DNA of 64,000 nt from Phyllobacterium phragmitis (GTDB lineage Bacteria; Pseudomonadota; Alphaproteobacteria; Rhizobiales; Rhizobiaceae), in NCBI RefSeq assembly GCF_002980495.1, contig NZ_PVBR01000006.1, forward strand, positions 186,001 through 250,000, written 5' to 3'. Shown one piece after another: positions 17,238 through 25,989 of the stretch. Every line of letters begins with the position of its first letter. The stretch's first letter is position 1. The notes under the pieces are model-generated. The model was not told the DNA's origin, ran no database searches, and worked only from the letters and a program-made list of their open reading frames with translations. Position numbers and translations under genes: made by a program.

Positions 17238-19499
17238 TCATATCTGTCTGTCCCGGGCCATCAGAGTGTTCAGTTGCTGGGCGCCGAGCGCATAAGGTGC
17301 CGGCCACGCCTGTTGGATGTCGCCGATTTTTGCGGCCTCCCGGTTTGTCCAATAAGGGTCGGTCAGGTGCGGGCGCCCCACAGCCACTAGATCGGCGCGA
17401 CCGGCCATCAGGATCGAATTGGCGTGGTCGGCCTCATAGATATTGCCGACAGCCATGGTGCTGACCTTAGCCTCATTCCGAATCTGGTCCGAGAAGGGAG
17501 TCTGGTACATCCGGCCGAATTGCGGGCTGGATGTTGCCCGTGTTTCGCCCGTTGTGATGACCTGAATGTCGACTCCTGCGGCGGCAAACGCCTTCGCATA
17601 GGCTACGGCATCAGCGGCGGTCAGGCCACCCTCAAGCCAGTCATGGGCACAGAAGCGTAGCGACAACGGTTTTCCGGAAGGCCAGGCCGAGCGGACGGCC
17701 CCGACAACCTCCAGCGGAAACCGAAGCCGGTTGTCTACCGACCCGCCGAAGCTGTCGCCGCGCTTGTTTGTGACCGGCGACAGGAAGGAGCCAAGCAGGC
17801 CGCCGGCGGCGGCGTGCAGTTCGAGCATGTCAAATCCTGCGGCCTTGGCGCGGTTTGCGGCGGCGACAAAGGCCGCGGTGACTTCGGACAGATCGGCCAT
17901 AGTTGCCATTTTGGGCAAGGCGGAGGCCTCTCCCCATGGGATGTCGCTTGCGGCAATGAGAGGCCAGCCGTCGGTCAGCGGTAGATTATCGCCATTCCAA
18001 GGTTGTTTAGTCGCGGCACGGGGCCCGGCGTGTCCGAGCTGGGCGCAGATCTTTGCGCCGCCTTCGGCGTGGACGAAGGACGCAATCCGGTACCAACCCT
18101 CGATCTGCTTATCGTCATAAAGGCCGGCATCACCCAGTGTGGCGCGCCCGTTCGGTGTGACCGCCAAGGCTTCGGTGACGATAAGACCCGCGCCGCCTTT
18201 GGCGCGCTCGCCGTAGTGGACCAAGTGCCAGTCGGTGATCGCCCCGTCCATGGCCCGATACTGCGACATCGGTGCGACCACGACGCGGTTTTCGAGTTCC
18301 ATATCCCGAAGCTTTAGGCCGGCAAATATCGGCGAGCGGACCGGGCCGTCATGACCTTGGAACCAGCGTTCCGCACCTTCGAGCCATTTGGGATCGCGCA
18401 GGCGCAAATTCTCGTGGCTGATCCGCTGTGACCGGGTCACCTGCGAATAGTTGAACTGGACCGGATGGAAATCTAGATAGCGGTGAATGTTCTCGAACCA
18501 CTCCAGCGAGTTGAGAGCGGCGGACTGGATTCGCAGAACTTGCGCCCGGCGGTCGGTTTCGTATTTGATAAACGCGGCGTCGATGGTGGGCTCGTTATGC
18601 AACAAATCGGCAAGTGCCATGGCGCTTTCCATCGCCAGCTTGGTCCCCGACCCGATGGAAAAATGCGCCGTTGCTGCCGCATCGCCCAACAGCACGATGT
18701 TTTCGTGATGCCATTTTTCGCAAAGCACGCGGGGAAAGTTGATCCAGGCAGATCCGCGAACATGGTTGGCATTGGTCATCAGAGACTGGCCGCCGAGGTG
18801 GTCCTTAAATATCTCCTCACAGACCGCGATGGACTCCTGCTGGCTCATTTTGCCAAAGCCATAGTTCTTCCAGGTTGCTTCATCCGTCTCGACAATGAAG
18901 GTCGCCGTGTCCGCGTCGAACTGGTAGGCATGCGCCCAGAGCGAGCCATTGTCGGTTTTTTCGAAGATGAAGGTGAAGGCATCGTTGAATTTCTGGTGCG
19001 TGCCGAGCCAGACAAACTTGTTGGCGCGCGTGTTCACCACGGGGCGGAACGCCTCCTGATAACGTTCACGCGTCTTTGAATTCAACCCGTCGCATGCCAC
19101 GACGACATCGTAGTCGCCCTTGAGGTCGTCGACGCAGGCGACTTCGGTCGCGAATTTCAAGGTAACGCCCAGTTGCCTTGCCCGTTCCTGCAAGATCAGC
19201 AACAGCCGCATCCGACCGATGCCGCAGAAACCGTGCCCGGTGCTCTTCTCGTGCGCGCCGCCGATGATGACCGAGAGATCATCCCAGTAGGCAAAGTGAC
19301 TTTGGATCATGTCCGCGCTGATCGGGTCGTTGCCCCGCAGATTCTCCAGCGTTTGGTCGGACAGGACAACGCCCCACCCGAAGGTATCATCGGACTTGTT
19401 CCGCTCAAAGATCGTGACCTCTGCCCCCGGGCTCCTCAGCTTCATCGAGATTGCAAAATAGAGGCCGGCGGGGCCGCCGCCGAGACAGGCAATTCGCAT
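17238..19499 (-). CDS. Fused flavin monooxygenase/old-yellow-enzyme protein, 2-aminobenzoyl-CoA monooxygenase/reductase type
   Basis: A 753-residue fusion. Residues 1 to about 375 form a class A flavin monooxygenase: N-terminal MRIACLGGGPAGLYFAI, DG motif VVACDGLNSKTRERY and the GD motif VLLGDAAATAHFSIGSGTK. Residues about 390 to 753 form an old-yellow-enzyme TIM barrel with VAPMSQYRAMDG, the HAAAGGLLGSFLSPVTNKR segment and the C-terminal VGRPHLTDPYW. This arrangement matches 2-aminobenzoyl-CoA monooxygenase/reductase, which hydroxylates and reduces anthraniloyl-CoA, and relatives annotated as salicylyl-CoA 5-hydroxylases. The ATG at 19499 follows GGGGAG. No CoA ligase or beta-oxidation genes are beside it, so either the substrate differs or the partners are elsewhere. 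The MarR gene at 19973 and the inverted repeat at 19560-19572 suggest repression by MarR. Confidence 0.85.
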   Translation of the reverse strand: MRIACLGGGPAGLYFAISMKLRSPGAEVTIFERNKSDDTFGWGVVLSDQTLENLRGNDPISADMIQSHFAYWDDLSVIIGGAHEKSTGHGFCGIGRMRLLLILQERARQLGVTLKFATEVACVDDLKGDYDVVVACDGLNSKTRERYQEAFRPVVNTRANKFVWLGTHQKFNDAFTFIFEKTDNGSLWAHAYQFDADTATFIVETDEATWKNYGFGKMSQQESIAVCEEIFKDHLGGQSLMTNANHVRGSAWINFPRVLCEKWHHENIVLLGDAAATAHFSIGSGTKLAMESAMALADLLHNEPTIDAAFIKYETDRRAQVLRIQSAALNSLEWFENIHRYLDFHPVQFNYSQVTRSQRISHENLRLRDPKWLEGAERWFQGHDGPVRSPIFAGLKLRDMELENRVVVAPMSQYRAMDGAITDWHLVHYGERAKGGAGLIVTEALAVTPNGRATLGDAGLYDDKQIEGWYRIASFVHAEGGAKICAQLGHAGPRAATKQPWNGDNLPLTDGWPLIAASDIPWGEASALPKMATMADLSEVTAAFVAAANRAKAAGFDMLELHAAAGGLLGSFLSPVTNKRGDSFGGSVDNRLRFPLEVVGAVRSAWPSGKPLSLRFCAHDWLEGGLTAADAVAYAKAFAAAGVDIQVITTGETRATSSPQFGRMYQTPFSDQIRNEAKVSTMAVGNIYEADHANSILMAGRADLVAVGRPHLTDPYWTNREAAKIGDIQQAWPAPYALGAQQLNTLMARDRQI

Positions 19500-19972
19500 C
19501 GATTCACACTCCCCTGTTCGCAAGAAGTGTCGCATCAAACCGATAATGCTTCAAGTTTAAAGTTTCAAACTTAAATTAATATGCCTGATGTGACCGCGAT
19601 GACATCGGACGATCACGGCCACTGGCACGCTGTTTCTACACGCGCCTTATCAGGGTCAGAGAGGGTGTCTGAGGACCGCTGTCTCGCACACATTGTGGCG
19701 GACACCATCGATGAATACGTGTCCTCACTCCGGTTTCCGTCTGCACCTAAGGAATGTAGAAGGTCAGCCGATTATCTAGCTGAGGTGCCCGCAAGCTGAG
19801 CGCCGGTCTGGATGATGCATGTCCGCCGCAGGGCGATGAGTGACGGAATCATGATCGATTTCCGTCACGGCGCTTCAGTCCAACTGCTGCTGTCATCGGT
19901 CGGGTGGAACGGCTTTTATATTTAGATATAGAATAAATCTGCGGTAATTTGTGTTGGAGCAGCAGCTCTTCA
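19500..19972. other. 473-base intergenic region
   Basis: Lies between the fused monooxygenase gene and the stop of the MarR gene. A 72-codon plus-strand frame at 19581-19799 has no recognisable domain and no clear ribosome site. The left end carries the inverted repeat at 19560-19572. I see nothing else that I can support. Confidence 0.5.
19560..19572. promoter_or_regulatory. Inverted repeat, candidate MarR operator
   Basis: AAGTTT at 19560-19565 and AAACTT at 19567-19572 are exact inverted repeats around one base, set in A+T-rich sequence about 60 bases upstream of the monooxygenase start at 19499. A MarR gene follows upstream, and MarR dimers bind short A+T-rich palindromes. Binding is inferred. 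Confidence 0.4.
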
Positions 19973-20434
19973 TCATGCGCAGCGCCTTTGCCTGATATCC
20001 AACATGATCGAAATGGCGCGCGCGGCATCCGGCTCTGAAATATCTTGGAATATTTCGTCGATCCATTCGCGGTGCACTACAACCATCTCATCCATCAAAG
20101 CATTACCTTTCTCGCTGACTCGGACAAGTGATGCGCGGCGGTCACTTTCGAGGTTCTCGCGCTCGGCCAGACCGTCAGCGACCAAGCGTTCGACAATGCC
20201 TGTGACATTGCCGTTCGAGACGACAAGCTGCTGCGACAAGTCGCTCATTCGCAAACCTTCCGGGTGGTTATGCAGCGTCGCCATGACGTCAAATTGCGGT
20301 AGGGTCATTTGGTATTGCGCGCGAAGCCGTTCGCGCACGTCATTTTCGACATGACGCACTGCCTTGAGCATGTTCAGCCACAGACGCAGCCGTTCTTTTG
20401 CAACGGATGTGGCATTGGTCCGCAGAGGGGTCAT
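19973..20434 (-). CDS. MarR-family transcriptional regulator
   Basis: Winged-helix MarR regulator of 153 residues. The DNA-recognition part is SDLSQQLVVSNGNVTGIVERLVADGLAERE, followed by the wing ESDRRASLVRVSEKG, a classical MarR pattern. I prefer the ATG at 20434, preceded by GGAAAG, over the one at 20467, which lacks a ribosome site. It lies upstream of, and on the same strand as, the fused monooxygenase gene. MarR proteins near aromatic-CoA genes usually respond to the aromatic acid or its CoA ester, so this one probably represses 17238-19499. An inverted repeat at 20470-20488 could mediate autoregulation. Confidence 0.9.
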   Translation of the reverse strand: MTPLRTNATSVAKERLRLWLNMLKAVRHVENDVRERLRAQYQMTLPQFDVMATLHNHPEGLRMSDLSQQLVVSNGNVTGIVERLVADGLAERENLESDRRASLVRVSEKGNALMDEMVVVHREWIDEIFQDISEPDAARAISIMLDIRQRRCA

Positions 20435-20995
20435 TCTAAGAGCTTTCCGAGCGTTGATATCCCACACACATAAAGAAGAATACTTTATACCTCAACTGAC
20501 TCGTGTGTTGGGGGCAGGGCAATCGGGTGAACGGACCTATTGACTCTATCCGAATCGAATCCAGGTCCGCTTACGCATCAAAGCGCCATGGTTCTCACCC
20601 ACGGGCCGTTCGCGTTCGGAATGGGGCCGGGGTGCGCGCCGAATCCACTCGGGCCGGGATGATGGTGATTGTGTCCGCGCAGAGGCAGTTCAGATGCTTC
20701 TGGGGCGGTTTCTGGATGGGGTTCGGCAACGTTTCTGCGCGGGTTTGATCTGGCGCTCGTTGCCGGGTATGCCTTCGCCCATTGCTTTCCAGCCCAGGCG
20801 CGGCCCCTTCAATCCCGTTCGATTCCATTGTACCGGGGCTCGCCAAAAAGGCTTTAAGTCCAAGCAACGGCCTCCTATGCGAGTCGACGTCTACAACGAA
20901 AATGATGCCCTCTACCCAAGGTGTCTGGTTTTTTCCGCTTTTCGTTCGTATAAGGCCCGCGAAGCAGTACGCGCTGCTTTGGGGCGTGCAAACCC
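20435..20995. other. 561-base intergenic region left of the group II intron
   Basis: Runs from the MarR start to the intron 5' boundary. Overlapping short frames on both strands show no recognisable domain or codon bias. It contains the inverted repeat at 20470-20488 and, at its right end, the intron target sequence AAACCC at 20990-20995. I cannot tell what the intron landed in. Confidence 0.45.
20470..20488. promoter_or_regulatory. Inverted repeat upstream of marR
   Basis: ATAAAG at 20470-20475 and CTTTAT at 20483-20488 are exact inverted repeats with a 7-base spacer, 36 bases before the MarR start at 20434. The placement suits an autoregulatory site, but the sequence differs from the repeat at 19560-19572, so a shared operator is not shown. 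Confidence 0.3.
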
Positions 20996-22795
20996 GTGTG
21001 CCAAGAAGCAAAGCTGTGCCGTTTGGCGCATCTTTGCGTGCTGTGAGTGAGATGGAGGAAGGCCCTCCGGGATCGGCATGCACATGCAGATCCCAAACCC
21101 TCGGCAAGCTGCTTCGGTCAAAAGCCGCGGTGGTGAGCGTTGCCGGGAGGTACGATCCATGAAGGCAAACGCAAGTGAACTGCTATTGAGGTGTCGTTAA
21201 GCCCAAGTGATGTCGAAACCGCTGCCCTCGGGTTTAGGCGCGGGACGGAGCCTGGAGGATGTGTGCAGACTGGCCAGGCGGCATCCGGCATAGAGGCAGT
21301 GCGAGCGTGGATCATCGGCTTTCTCACGGAACTTGGGAACCTGCCGCCTGCCTTGGTGCGGGACGGCAGGGGCGGAGTGACCCGTAGTAGTGATGAACTC
21401 CCTGTAATGGGGAGGGAGCGAAGGGGTTGCCCGGCCTACGTCTTGGATTAGGTCAACTGCGAAGGATGAGCCGTGTTCAAGGCGAAACCATTCAACATCA
21501 CGAAGGAGCAGGTGTGGCGGGCCTTCAAAAAGGTGCGCCATAGGGGTGAAGGGACCGGCGTCGACAACCAGACGTGGGACGCCTTCGACGCTTCGCTGTC
21601 GAAGCATCTTTACCGGGTGTGGAACCGGATGAGTTCCGGTAGCTACATGCCGCCCCCGGTGCGGATGGTGGAGATACCGAAGGCAGGAGGCGGCGTCCGG
21701 CCGCTGGGCATTCCGACCGTCTCGGACCGGATTGCGCAGGCGGTGGTGGCGCAGGAACTGGAAGCCCTGCTCGAACCGCTGTTCCACGAGGACTCGTATG
21801 GATACCGTCCTTCCCGGTCGGCGCACGATGCCATCGCGAAAGCGAGGAAGCGGTGCTGGCAACGGGACTGGGTGGTGGATGTGGATATCAAGAGCTTCTT
21901 CGACACGCTCGACCACGACTTGCTGATGAAGGCCGTGCGCCATCACGTCGGCGAGCCATGGATGCTGCTTTACATCCAGCGGTGGCTCACCGCTCCGGTG
22001 CAGCATCCCGATGGTCGGCTGGAGGAACGAACTGCTGGCGTGCCGCAAGGCGGTGTCATCAGTCCGCTGCTCGCGAATCTGTATCTGCACTATGCGTTCG
22101 ACATGTGGATGGCGCGAGAGCACCCCGATCTCGGCTTCGAGCGCTACGCAGACGATATCGTCGTTCATGTGCGCTCGCAGGCCGAGGCGGAGCTGTTCAA
22201 ATCGGCGCTGACGAAGCGCTTCCGCGAATGCGGTCTCACCGTCCATCCCGAAAAGACACAGATCGTCTATTGCAGGGATGAGACGCGGACGGTCGCATAT
22301 GCCCGGACGGGATTTACCTTCCTTGGGTACGACTTCCGGGCAAGGCGGACGCTGAAGCAGGGCCGGTTGTGCAGCAACTTCTCACCGGCAATCGCGAAGA
22401 AGGCGGTGGCACGGCTGCGCGGTGTCATGAGGACATGGCGCTTGCATATGGCCGTGACACTCGACCTTGCCCAGATCGCCAAACGGATCAATCCGGCGCT
22501 GAAGGGATGGCTGGCCTATTACGGCAAGTTCCGACCGGCAGATATGTCGGCGGTCTTTTATGTGCTGAATTCCCGGCTGGTGAAATGGGCGCGACGAAAG
22601 TACAAGAACTTTCGGTACAATGGTGATATGGCTCGCGCATGGGTGAAGGAGCAGGCGGTACGCACGCCGAAGCTATTCGCCCATTGGCAGGCCGGGTTTG
22701 TGATCGTGTAATGGTGGACCGGAAGAGCCGTATGAGGCGAGAGTCTCACGTACGGTTCTGTGAGAGGCTGGGGGGAAACCCTCGGCCTACTCGAC
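20996..22795 (+). mobile_element. Group II intron, 1.8 kb, with both ends proposed
   Basis: The 5' end is GTGTG at 20996, fitting the GUGYG consensus. The six exon bases just before it, AAACCC (20990-20995), are the exact complement of GGGTTT at 21230-21235, so they read as IBS1 and EBS1. The reverse transcriptase is encoded at 21473-22711. Domain V is the 34-base hairpin 22725-22758, starting GAGCCG and ending CGGTTC with an AGC triad. Domain VI follows, with a stem over a GAAA loop and an unpaired A in CCTACTC near the end. The 3' end is placed at GAC (22793-22795), giving the required AY. All core parts look present, so the intron may be active. Confidence 0.85.
21473..22711 (+). CDS. ltrA: Group II intron-encoded reverse transcriptase/maturase
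   Basis: Intron-encoded protein of 412 residues that splices the intron RNA and copies it into DNA. It has the RT blocks in order: GVDNQTWDAF, IPKAGGGVRPLGIPTVSDRIAQ, EDSYGYRPSRSAHDAI, DVDIKSFFDTLDH, AGVPQGGVISPLLANLYLHY, the catalytic RYADDIVVHV and HPEKTQIVY. The thumb/maturase domain (X) follows, with INPALKGWLAYYGKF near residue 340. There is no C-terminal HNH endonuclease domain, as in RmInt1-type introns, so insertion would rely on a primer from the replication fork. It is encoded inside domain IV of the intron, between the EBS1 region and domain V. Confidence 0.95.
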   Translation: MFKAKPFNITKEQVWRAFKKVRHRGEGTGVDNQTWDAFDASLSKHLYRVWNRMSSGSYMPPPVRMVEIPKAGGGVRPLGIPTVSDRIAQAVVAQELEALLEPLFHEDSYGYRPSRSAHDAIAKARKRCWQRDWVVDVDIKSFFDTLDHDLLMKAVRHHVGEPWMLLYIQRWLTAPVQHPDGRLEERTAGVPQGGVISPLLANLYLHYAFDMWMAREHPDLGFERYADDIVVHVRSQAEAELFKSALTKRFRECGLTVHPEKTQIVYCRDETRTVAYARTGFTFLGYDFRARRTLKQGRLCSNFSPAIAKKAVARLRGVMRTWRLHMAVTLDLAQIAKRINPALKGWLAYYGKFRPADMSAVFYVLNSRLVKWARRKYKNFRYNGDMARAWVKEQAVRTPKLFAHWQAGFVIV

Positions 22796-22985
22796 CTAAC
22801 TAGCGGTTGGTGTCGGCCGATACGACACCTTTCCTTGGCCCTTTTCGGCCGGGGACTTGGAACTATGTCCAGGTGCTCGGCACTAAAGGTTCTAGGGCTG
22901 TCTAGTTACAGTTTGCAATCCCCGGCTACGGGCCACAGGATCAAATTCGCGGGGGCGTACCGCGAAAAATCCTTTCGAGAGTGAA

Positions 22986-23312
22986 ATGACCCGCAGTCAA
23001 GATCAAACATCAAACCAGATAGAAGAGTTGGCGCAGTCGCTGGCGCTAGTCCTCGAGCCCCTCGCCGGAGACGAATTGGTCAGTGCCACCACCCAGGCGA
23101 TCGTGAAACACCGCAAGCTGATCGACCAGCTCGAGCTCGCATATGATGCATTGCGTGACATTGCTGATGACGATCCGGGCAGGGACAAGCTGATGAAGGC
23201 CTATTCGGATGCGATGTTGAACAATCGCGCGCAGATTGCGGTCGTCGCCGCGTTGACCGATAAGCTGGGCTATATTCCGGAGGTTCCGCCGGTGAGCAAT
23301 CCGAGGCCGTGA
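22986..23312 (+). CDS. traM: TraM-like quorum-sensing antiactivator
   Basis: Small protein of 108 residues. Its pattern matches TraM of Agrobacterium and Rhizobium plasmids: an N-terminal helix followed by LAGDELVSATTQAIVKHRKLIDQLELAYDAL, and a C-terminal helix ending LTDKLGYIPEVPPV, comparable with the ILGFIPKV end of TraM. TraM binds TraR and blocks it until enough acyl-homoserine lactone accumulates. The gene is convergent with traR, whose stop is 5 bases away, an arrangement found in Ti plasmids. It begins 190 bases after the intron end. Identity is by pattern and context, not by alignment. Confidence 0.8.
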   Translation: MTRSQDQTSNQIEELAQSLALVLEPLAGDELVSATTQAIVKHRKLIDQLELAYDALRDIADDDPGRDKLMKAYSDAMLNNRAQIAVVAALTDKLGYIPEVPPVSNPRP

Positions 23313-23316
23313 CGGC

Positions 23317-24039
23317 TCAGATCAATTCCCGTTCGACCGCCAGACGGATTGCATGCGACACATTTCCAGCCCCCAGCCTGTCGCGGGCCTGGTTAAGGTG
23401 GAACCGTACCGTGATCTCTGAGATTCCGACAAGAGTAGCAATCTCTGCCGCGGTTTTGCCGCGAGATGACCACATCAAGCAGATGGCCTCCCGCCCAGTG
23501 AGCCTCGGTCGGTCTCGATTGGCAGAATTCTTGGCCGATCGGAGAAGCCCAAGATGTACGAAGGCCACGGCGGTAGCTGCCAAAACAGGATTTTGAACTG
23601 CTACGCCTGCAGAGGCTTCCGGATCAGTACTCGCCAACGAGAGCATAGCCAAGCGCCCGTATCCGGCGGGTATAGGCATGGAGAAGCCGGAGCAGATTCC
23701 ATGACGTTCCGCCTCCCGGAAGAAGTCCGCGTCGCCCAGCCCGTTCAGGCGCTCGTTGGAGCCTCTCCATGCGAACGGGTTCAGGGTTTGGCGTGCCATC
23801 CTCATGACGGGATCGATTGCCTTGAAGTTGCGCTTCACGTAGACTTCCCGCCAGTCTGGTGGATAGTCCGTCAGCCCGACCAACTCATCGCCGTCCACAC
23901 AAATGTACGCAAAATGCTGAAATCCACATGATCGCGCAAAGCCGTGTAGCACGACATTAGCGGCATCTATGTCGTTGACGACATCGATCTGCTCAATCAG
24001 CTTGGCCAGTTGATCATCGATCCAACGCTCTGCACCCAT
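23317..24039 (-). CDS. traR: TraR-like LuxR-family acyl-homoserine-lactone receptor
   Basis: Quorum-sensing activator of 240 residues. The N-terminal autoinducer-binding domain keeps the key contacts: W63, Y67, D76, P77 and W91, with G118 following. The C-terminal LuxR helix-turn-helix is LTGREAICLMWSSRGKTAAEIATLVGISEITVRFHLNQARDRLGA. In Ti and rhizobial plasmids TraR with its AHL activates tra, trb and rep genes. The adjacent traM supports that role. No traI is visible here. Opine-type catabolic genes follow on the same strand, echoing Ti plasmids, where traR sits in an opine-controlled operon. No tra box was found in the 254 bases upstream. Confidence 0.88.
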   Translation of the reverse strand: MGAERWIDDQLAKLIEQIDVVNDIDAANVVLHGFARSCGFQHFAYICVDGDELVGLTDYPPDWREVYVKRNFKAIDPVMRMARQTLNPFAWRGSNERLNGLGDADFFREAERHGICSGFSMPIPAGYGRLAMLSLASTDPEASAGVAVQNPVLAATAVAFVHLGLLRSAKNSANRDRPRLTGREAICLMWSSRGKTAAEIATLVGISEITVRFHLNQARDRLGAGNVSHAIRLAVERELI

Positions 24040-24293
24040 CCGTATGTCCCCCTAGGTCAGAATCCGCAGGTAATGCGGTTTGAGAGCCCCTTGTCAGCAA
24101 TCCTCTACCCGAGGCCCAATCAGATATTTCGATCAGGCGTTCATTCTCGGTGTCAAGCGCCGACTCCACATATATTGATATAGTTCGTCAGCTTTCACGA
24201 TCAATTGATAAACAACATTGATCCGCCGACGGCGATGACCGTTAATGGTTTCTATCCCAGTCTGGCATTGGCGAGTCGGTAGGCTGGGCAAGA

Positions 24294-25679
24294 TCAGATT
24301 TCCACATCGGCCTCGGCAAGTTGGCCGATAGTCAGCGGACGAATGGGCGCCCGCACCGTCGCTGGTGGCGGCGGGCGTTGTCCGCATCGAATTCCCGGTG
24401 TGATCATCGCCATAGCTGCCATTGAGCACATTTGGGCACGGCAAGGCCCCATGCCAACGCGCGTTTGGACCTTGAGGTGCCGGAGACCCGACGCTCCGGA
24501 TGCATTGGCCGCGGCAATTTCGGCGGCTGTCACTTCCTCGCAGCGGCAGACGACCGTGTCGCCGCTCGGTATCAGCATCGTTTCTGGTGTATGAAAAATC
24601 GTATCGATCAATGCCCGTGCAGCGGCAAGTCGCTTGAGCCCCCTTTGCAGCGGCGCAGCCAGCTTGCTGAGTGACTGATCGGAGATCCGGCCCAACCGGT
24701 GGGCGATCCGAAGAATACTCAACCGGCCGGACATCTCTGCCGCCTCGTCGCCGAGAATCCCTCCTCCGTCGCCAGCGACCATCAGGTTTTCAGCCGACGT
24801 CTCCTGCCATGCGTCCACTACGGGCTGCCAGCATTCCTGCTGTTCATTCCAGTCATGGGCGACACCAGCAAGGCGGCTGAGCTGAGTGTTCGGAATGACG
24901 CCGAAGTGGAGCAGTACAGCATCGCATTCGATGAACCCGGAGCCACCACGCGATCGATAGTTCACTCCCTCAACGTGGTCGGCGCCGATGATCGACGCCT
25001 GTGTCAGCGAAAACACTTTAGGGACGAGCGGGGTTTGCGTGAGCAACTGCAACCCTTGTTTGAGCAAAGTCGCCGACCTCAAGGCGGCGGGCAGATACGG
25101 TGTTGCGCGAAGGAAATCAGCGGGCCCTGTCGTTTGAAGTAGGCCAACGACATTCGCACCGGCATTGCTCAATTGCCGGGCAGTCAGCAGAAGAAGGGGC
25201 CCACAGCCGAGCAGCACGATCCGGCCTTTCACTGGATGCCCGGACATTTTCAACATCGTTTGGGCCGCGCCTGCGCTCATCACGCCGGGCAGGTGCCACC
25301 CTTCCAAGGGAACAGGCCTCTCATAGGCGCCTGGCGCAGCAACCACGGCGTTCGCCGGAATCGTGAAGCTCCGGCCATGATGAAGATAGCTGATCTGCCG
25401 TCCGCCTGGCGAGATATCCCACACCGAAGCCTGATCGACAAAGCGAGTGTCGCTTTCGCGAAACCGGCGAATGAGGTCAAGACCTTTTTGCTCTGAAGCA
25501 GGAAGGCCTTTTCCGGCAGCGCGAAGGCGCCGATAGCGCTGTTCAATCGCGCGGAACCGCTGGCCGCCGGGGGCCGGCTGCTCGTCCAAAACGAGTGCCT
25601 TCAGTCCCAGGCTCGAGGCCTGAATAGCTGCTGCCATTCCGGCGGGGCCGGCACCAATGACTACGACATCATTGTTCAC
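24294..25679 (-). CDS. Opine-oxidase-like subunit A, FAD/NAD(P)-binding with BFD-type iron-sulfur domain
   Basis: Flavoprotein of 461 residues resembling OoxA/NoxA of Ti plasmids and HcnB of cyanide synthase. The N-terminal FAD site is VVVIGAGPAGMAAAIQA; a second nucleotide fold begins at GRIVLLGCGPLLLLTARQL near residue 150; AGDGGGI is the late FAD contact. The C-terminal BFD-like [2Fe-2S] domain shows VVCRCEEVTAAEI and GMGPCRAQMC. With the small ferredoxin-like subunit and subunit B it would form a membrane-associated dehydrogenase that cleaves an imino-diacid such as octopine or nopaline, or a related secondary amine. It overlaps the ferredoxin gene by 11 bases. The exact substrate is inference. 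Confidence 0.85.
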   Translation of the reverse strand: MNNDVVVIGAGPAGMAAAIQASSLGLKALVLDEQPAPGGQRFRAIEQRYRRLRAAGKGLPASEQKGLDLIRRFRESDTRFVDQASVWDISPGGRQISYLHHGRSFTIPANAVVAAPGAYERPVPLEGWHLPGVMSAGAAQTMLKMSGHPVKGRIVLLGCGPLLLLTARQLSNAGANVVGLLQTTGPADFLRATPYLPAALRSATLLKQGLQLLTQTPLVPKVFSLTQASIIGADHVEGVNYRSRGGSGFIECDAVLLHFGVIPNTQLSRLAGVAHDWNEQQECWQPVVDAWQETSAENLMVAGDGGGILGDEAAEMSGRLSILRIAHRLGRISDQSLSKLAAPLQRGLKRLAAARALIDTIFHTPETMLIPSGDTVVCRCEEVTAAEIAAANASGASGLRHLKVQTRVGMGPCRAQMCSMAAMAMITPGIRCGQRPPPPATVRAPIRPLTIGQLAEADVEI

Positions 25680-25989
25680 GCGTTTCGTCCTCCCCCGTCA
25701 GCGGGCGCAGTCGCGTCTGCCGACACACCTTCATGTTTTGCCGGACTGTTGTGATGCACGCCCGCTGATTGGCAAGCCCGTCTATCTCGACCAGGCACTC
25801 GTGACAGACGCCGATGAGACAGTATGGCCCCCGGCTACGGCCGCTCATCGCTCGGACGCCGGTGATCATCACACCCGAAGCCAGAAGGGCCGTTGCAACC
25901 GTTTCGCCTTCCCACGCCTCGATTTCTTCGTCGCCGAACCTGAAAGAAACCTGGTGAGGTGGTTCGGGCAGATCATGCGGCGGACGCAC
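25669..25989 (-). CDS. [2Fe-2S] ferredoxin-like subunit of opine-oxidase-type complex
   Basis: Protein of 106 residues with the ferredoxin-like fold Fer2_4. Cysteines lie in YCLIGVCHECLVEIDG and QRACIT, the usual four-ligand arrangement of HcnA- and OoxC-type small subunits. It carries electrons between the two flavoprotein subunits. The gene overlaps both neighbours (by 17 bases with subunit B and 11 with subunit A), so the three are translated together and likely act as one complex. Confidence 0.88.
   Translation of the reverse strand: MRPPHDLPEPPHQVSFRFGDEEIEAWEGETVATALLASGVMITGVRAMSGRSRGPYCLIGVCHECLVEIDGLANQRACITTVRQNMKVCRQTRLRPLTGEDETREQ

Noticed and set aside
19581-19799. 72-codon plus-strand frame between the monooxygenase and marR genes
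   Set aside because: No recognisable domain or ribosome site, so I did not call a gene.
20595-21107. 170-codon minus-strand frame left of and across the intron boundary
   Set aside because: No recognisable domain, no ribosome site, and it runs into the intron's 5' structured RNA.
21191-21196. GTGTCG as the intron 5' end
   Set aside because: It would leave only about 280 bases before the reverse transcriptase, too short for domains I-III, and it does not fit GUGYG. GTGTG at 20996 fits and has a matching EBS1-IBS1 pair.
24040-24293. A tra box upstream of traR
   Set aside because: I looked for an 18-bp palindrome of the ATGTGCAGATCTGCACAT type and found none in this gap.
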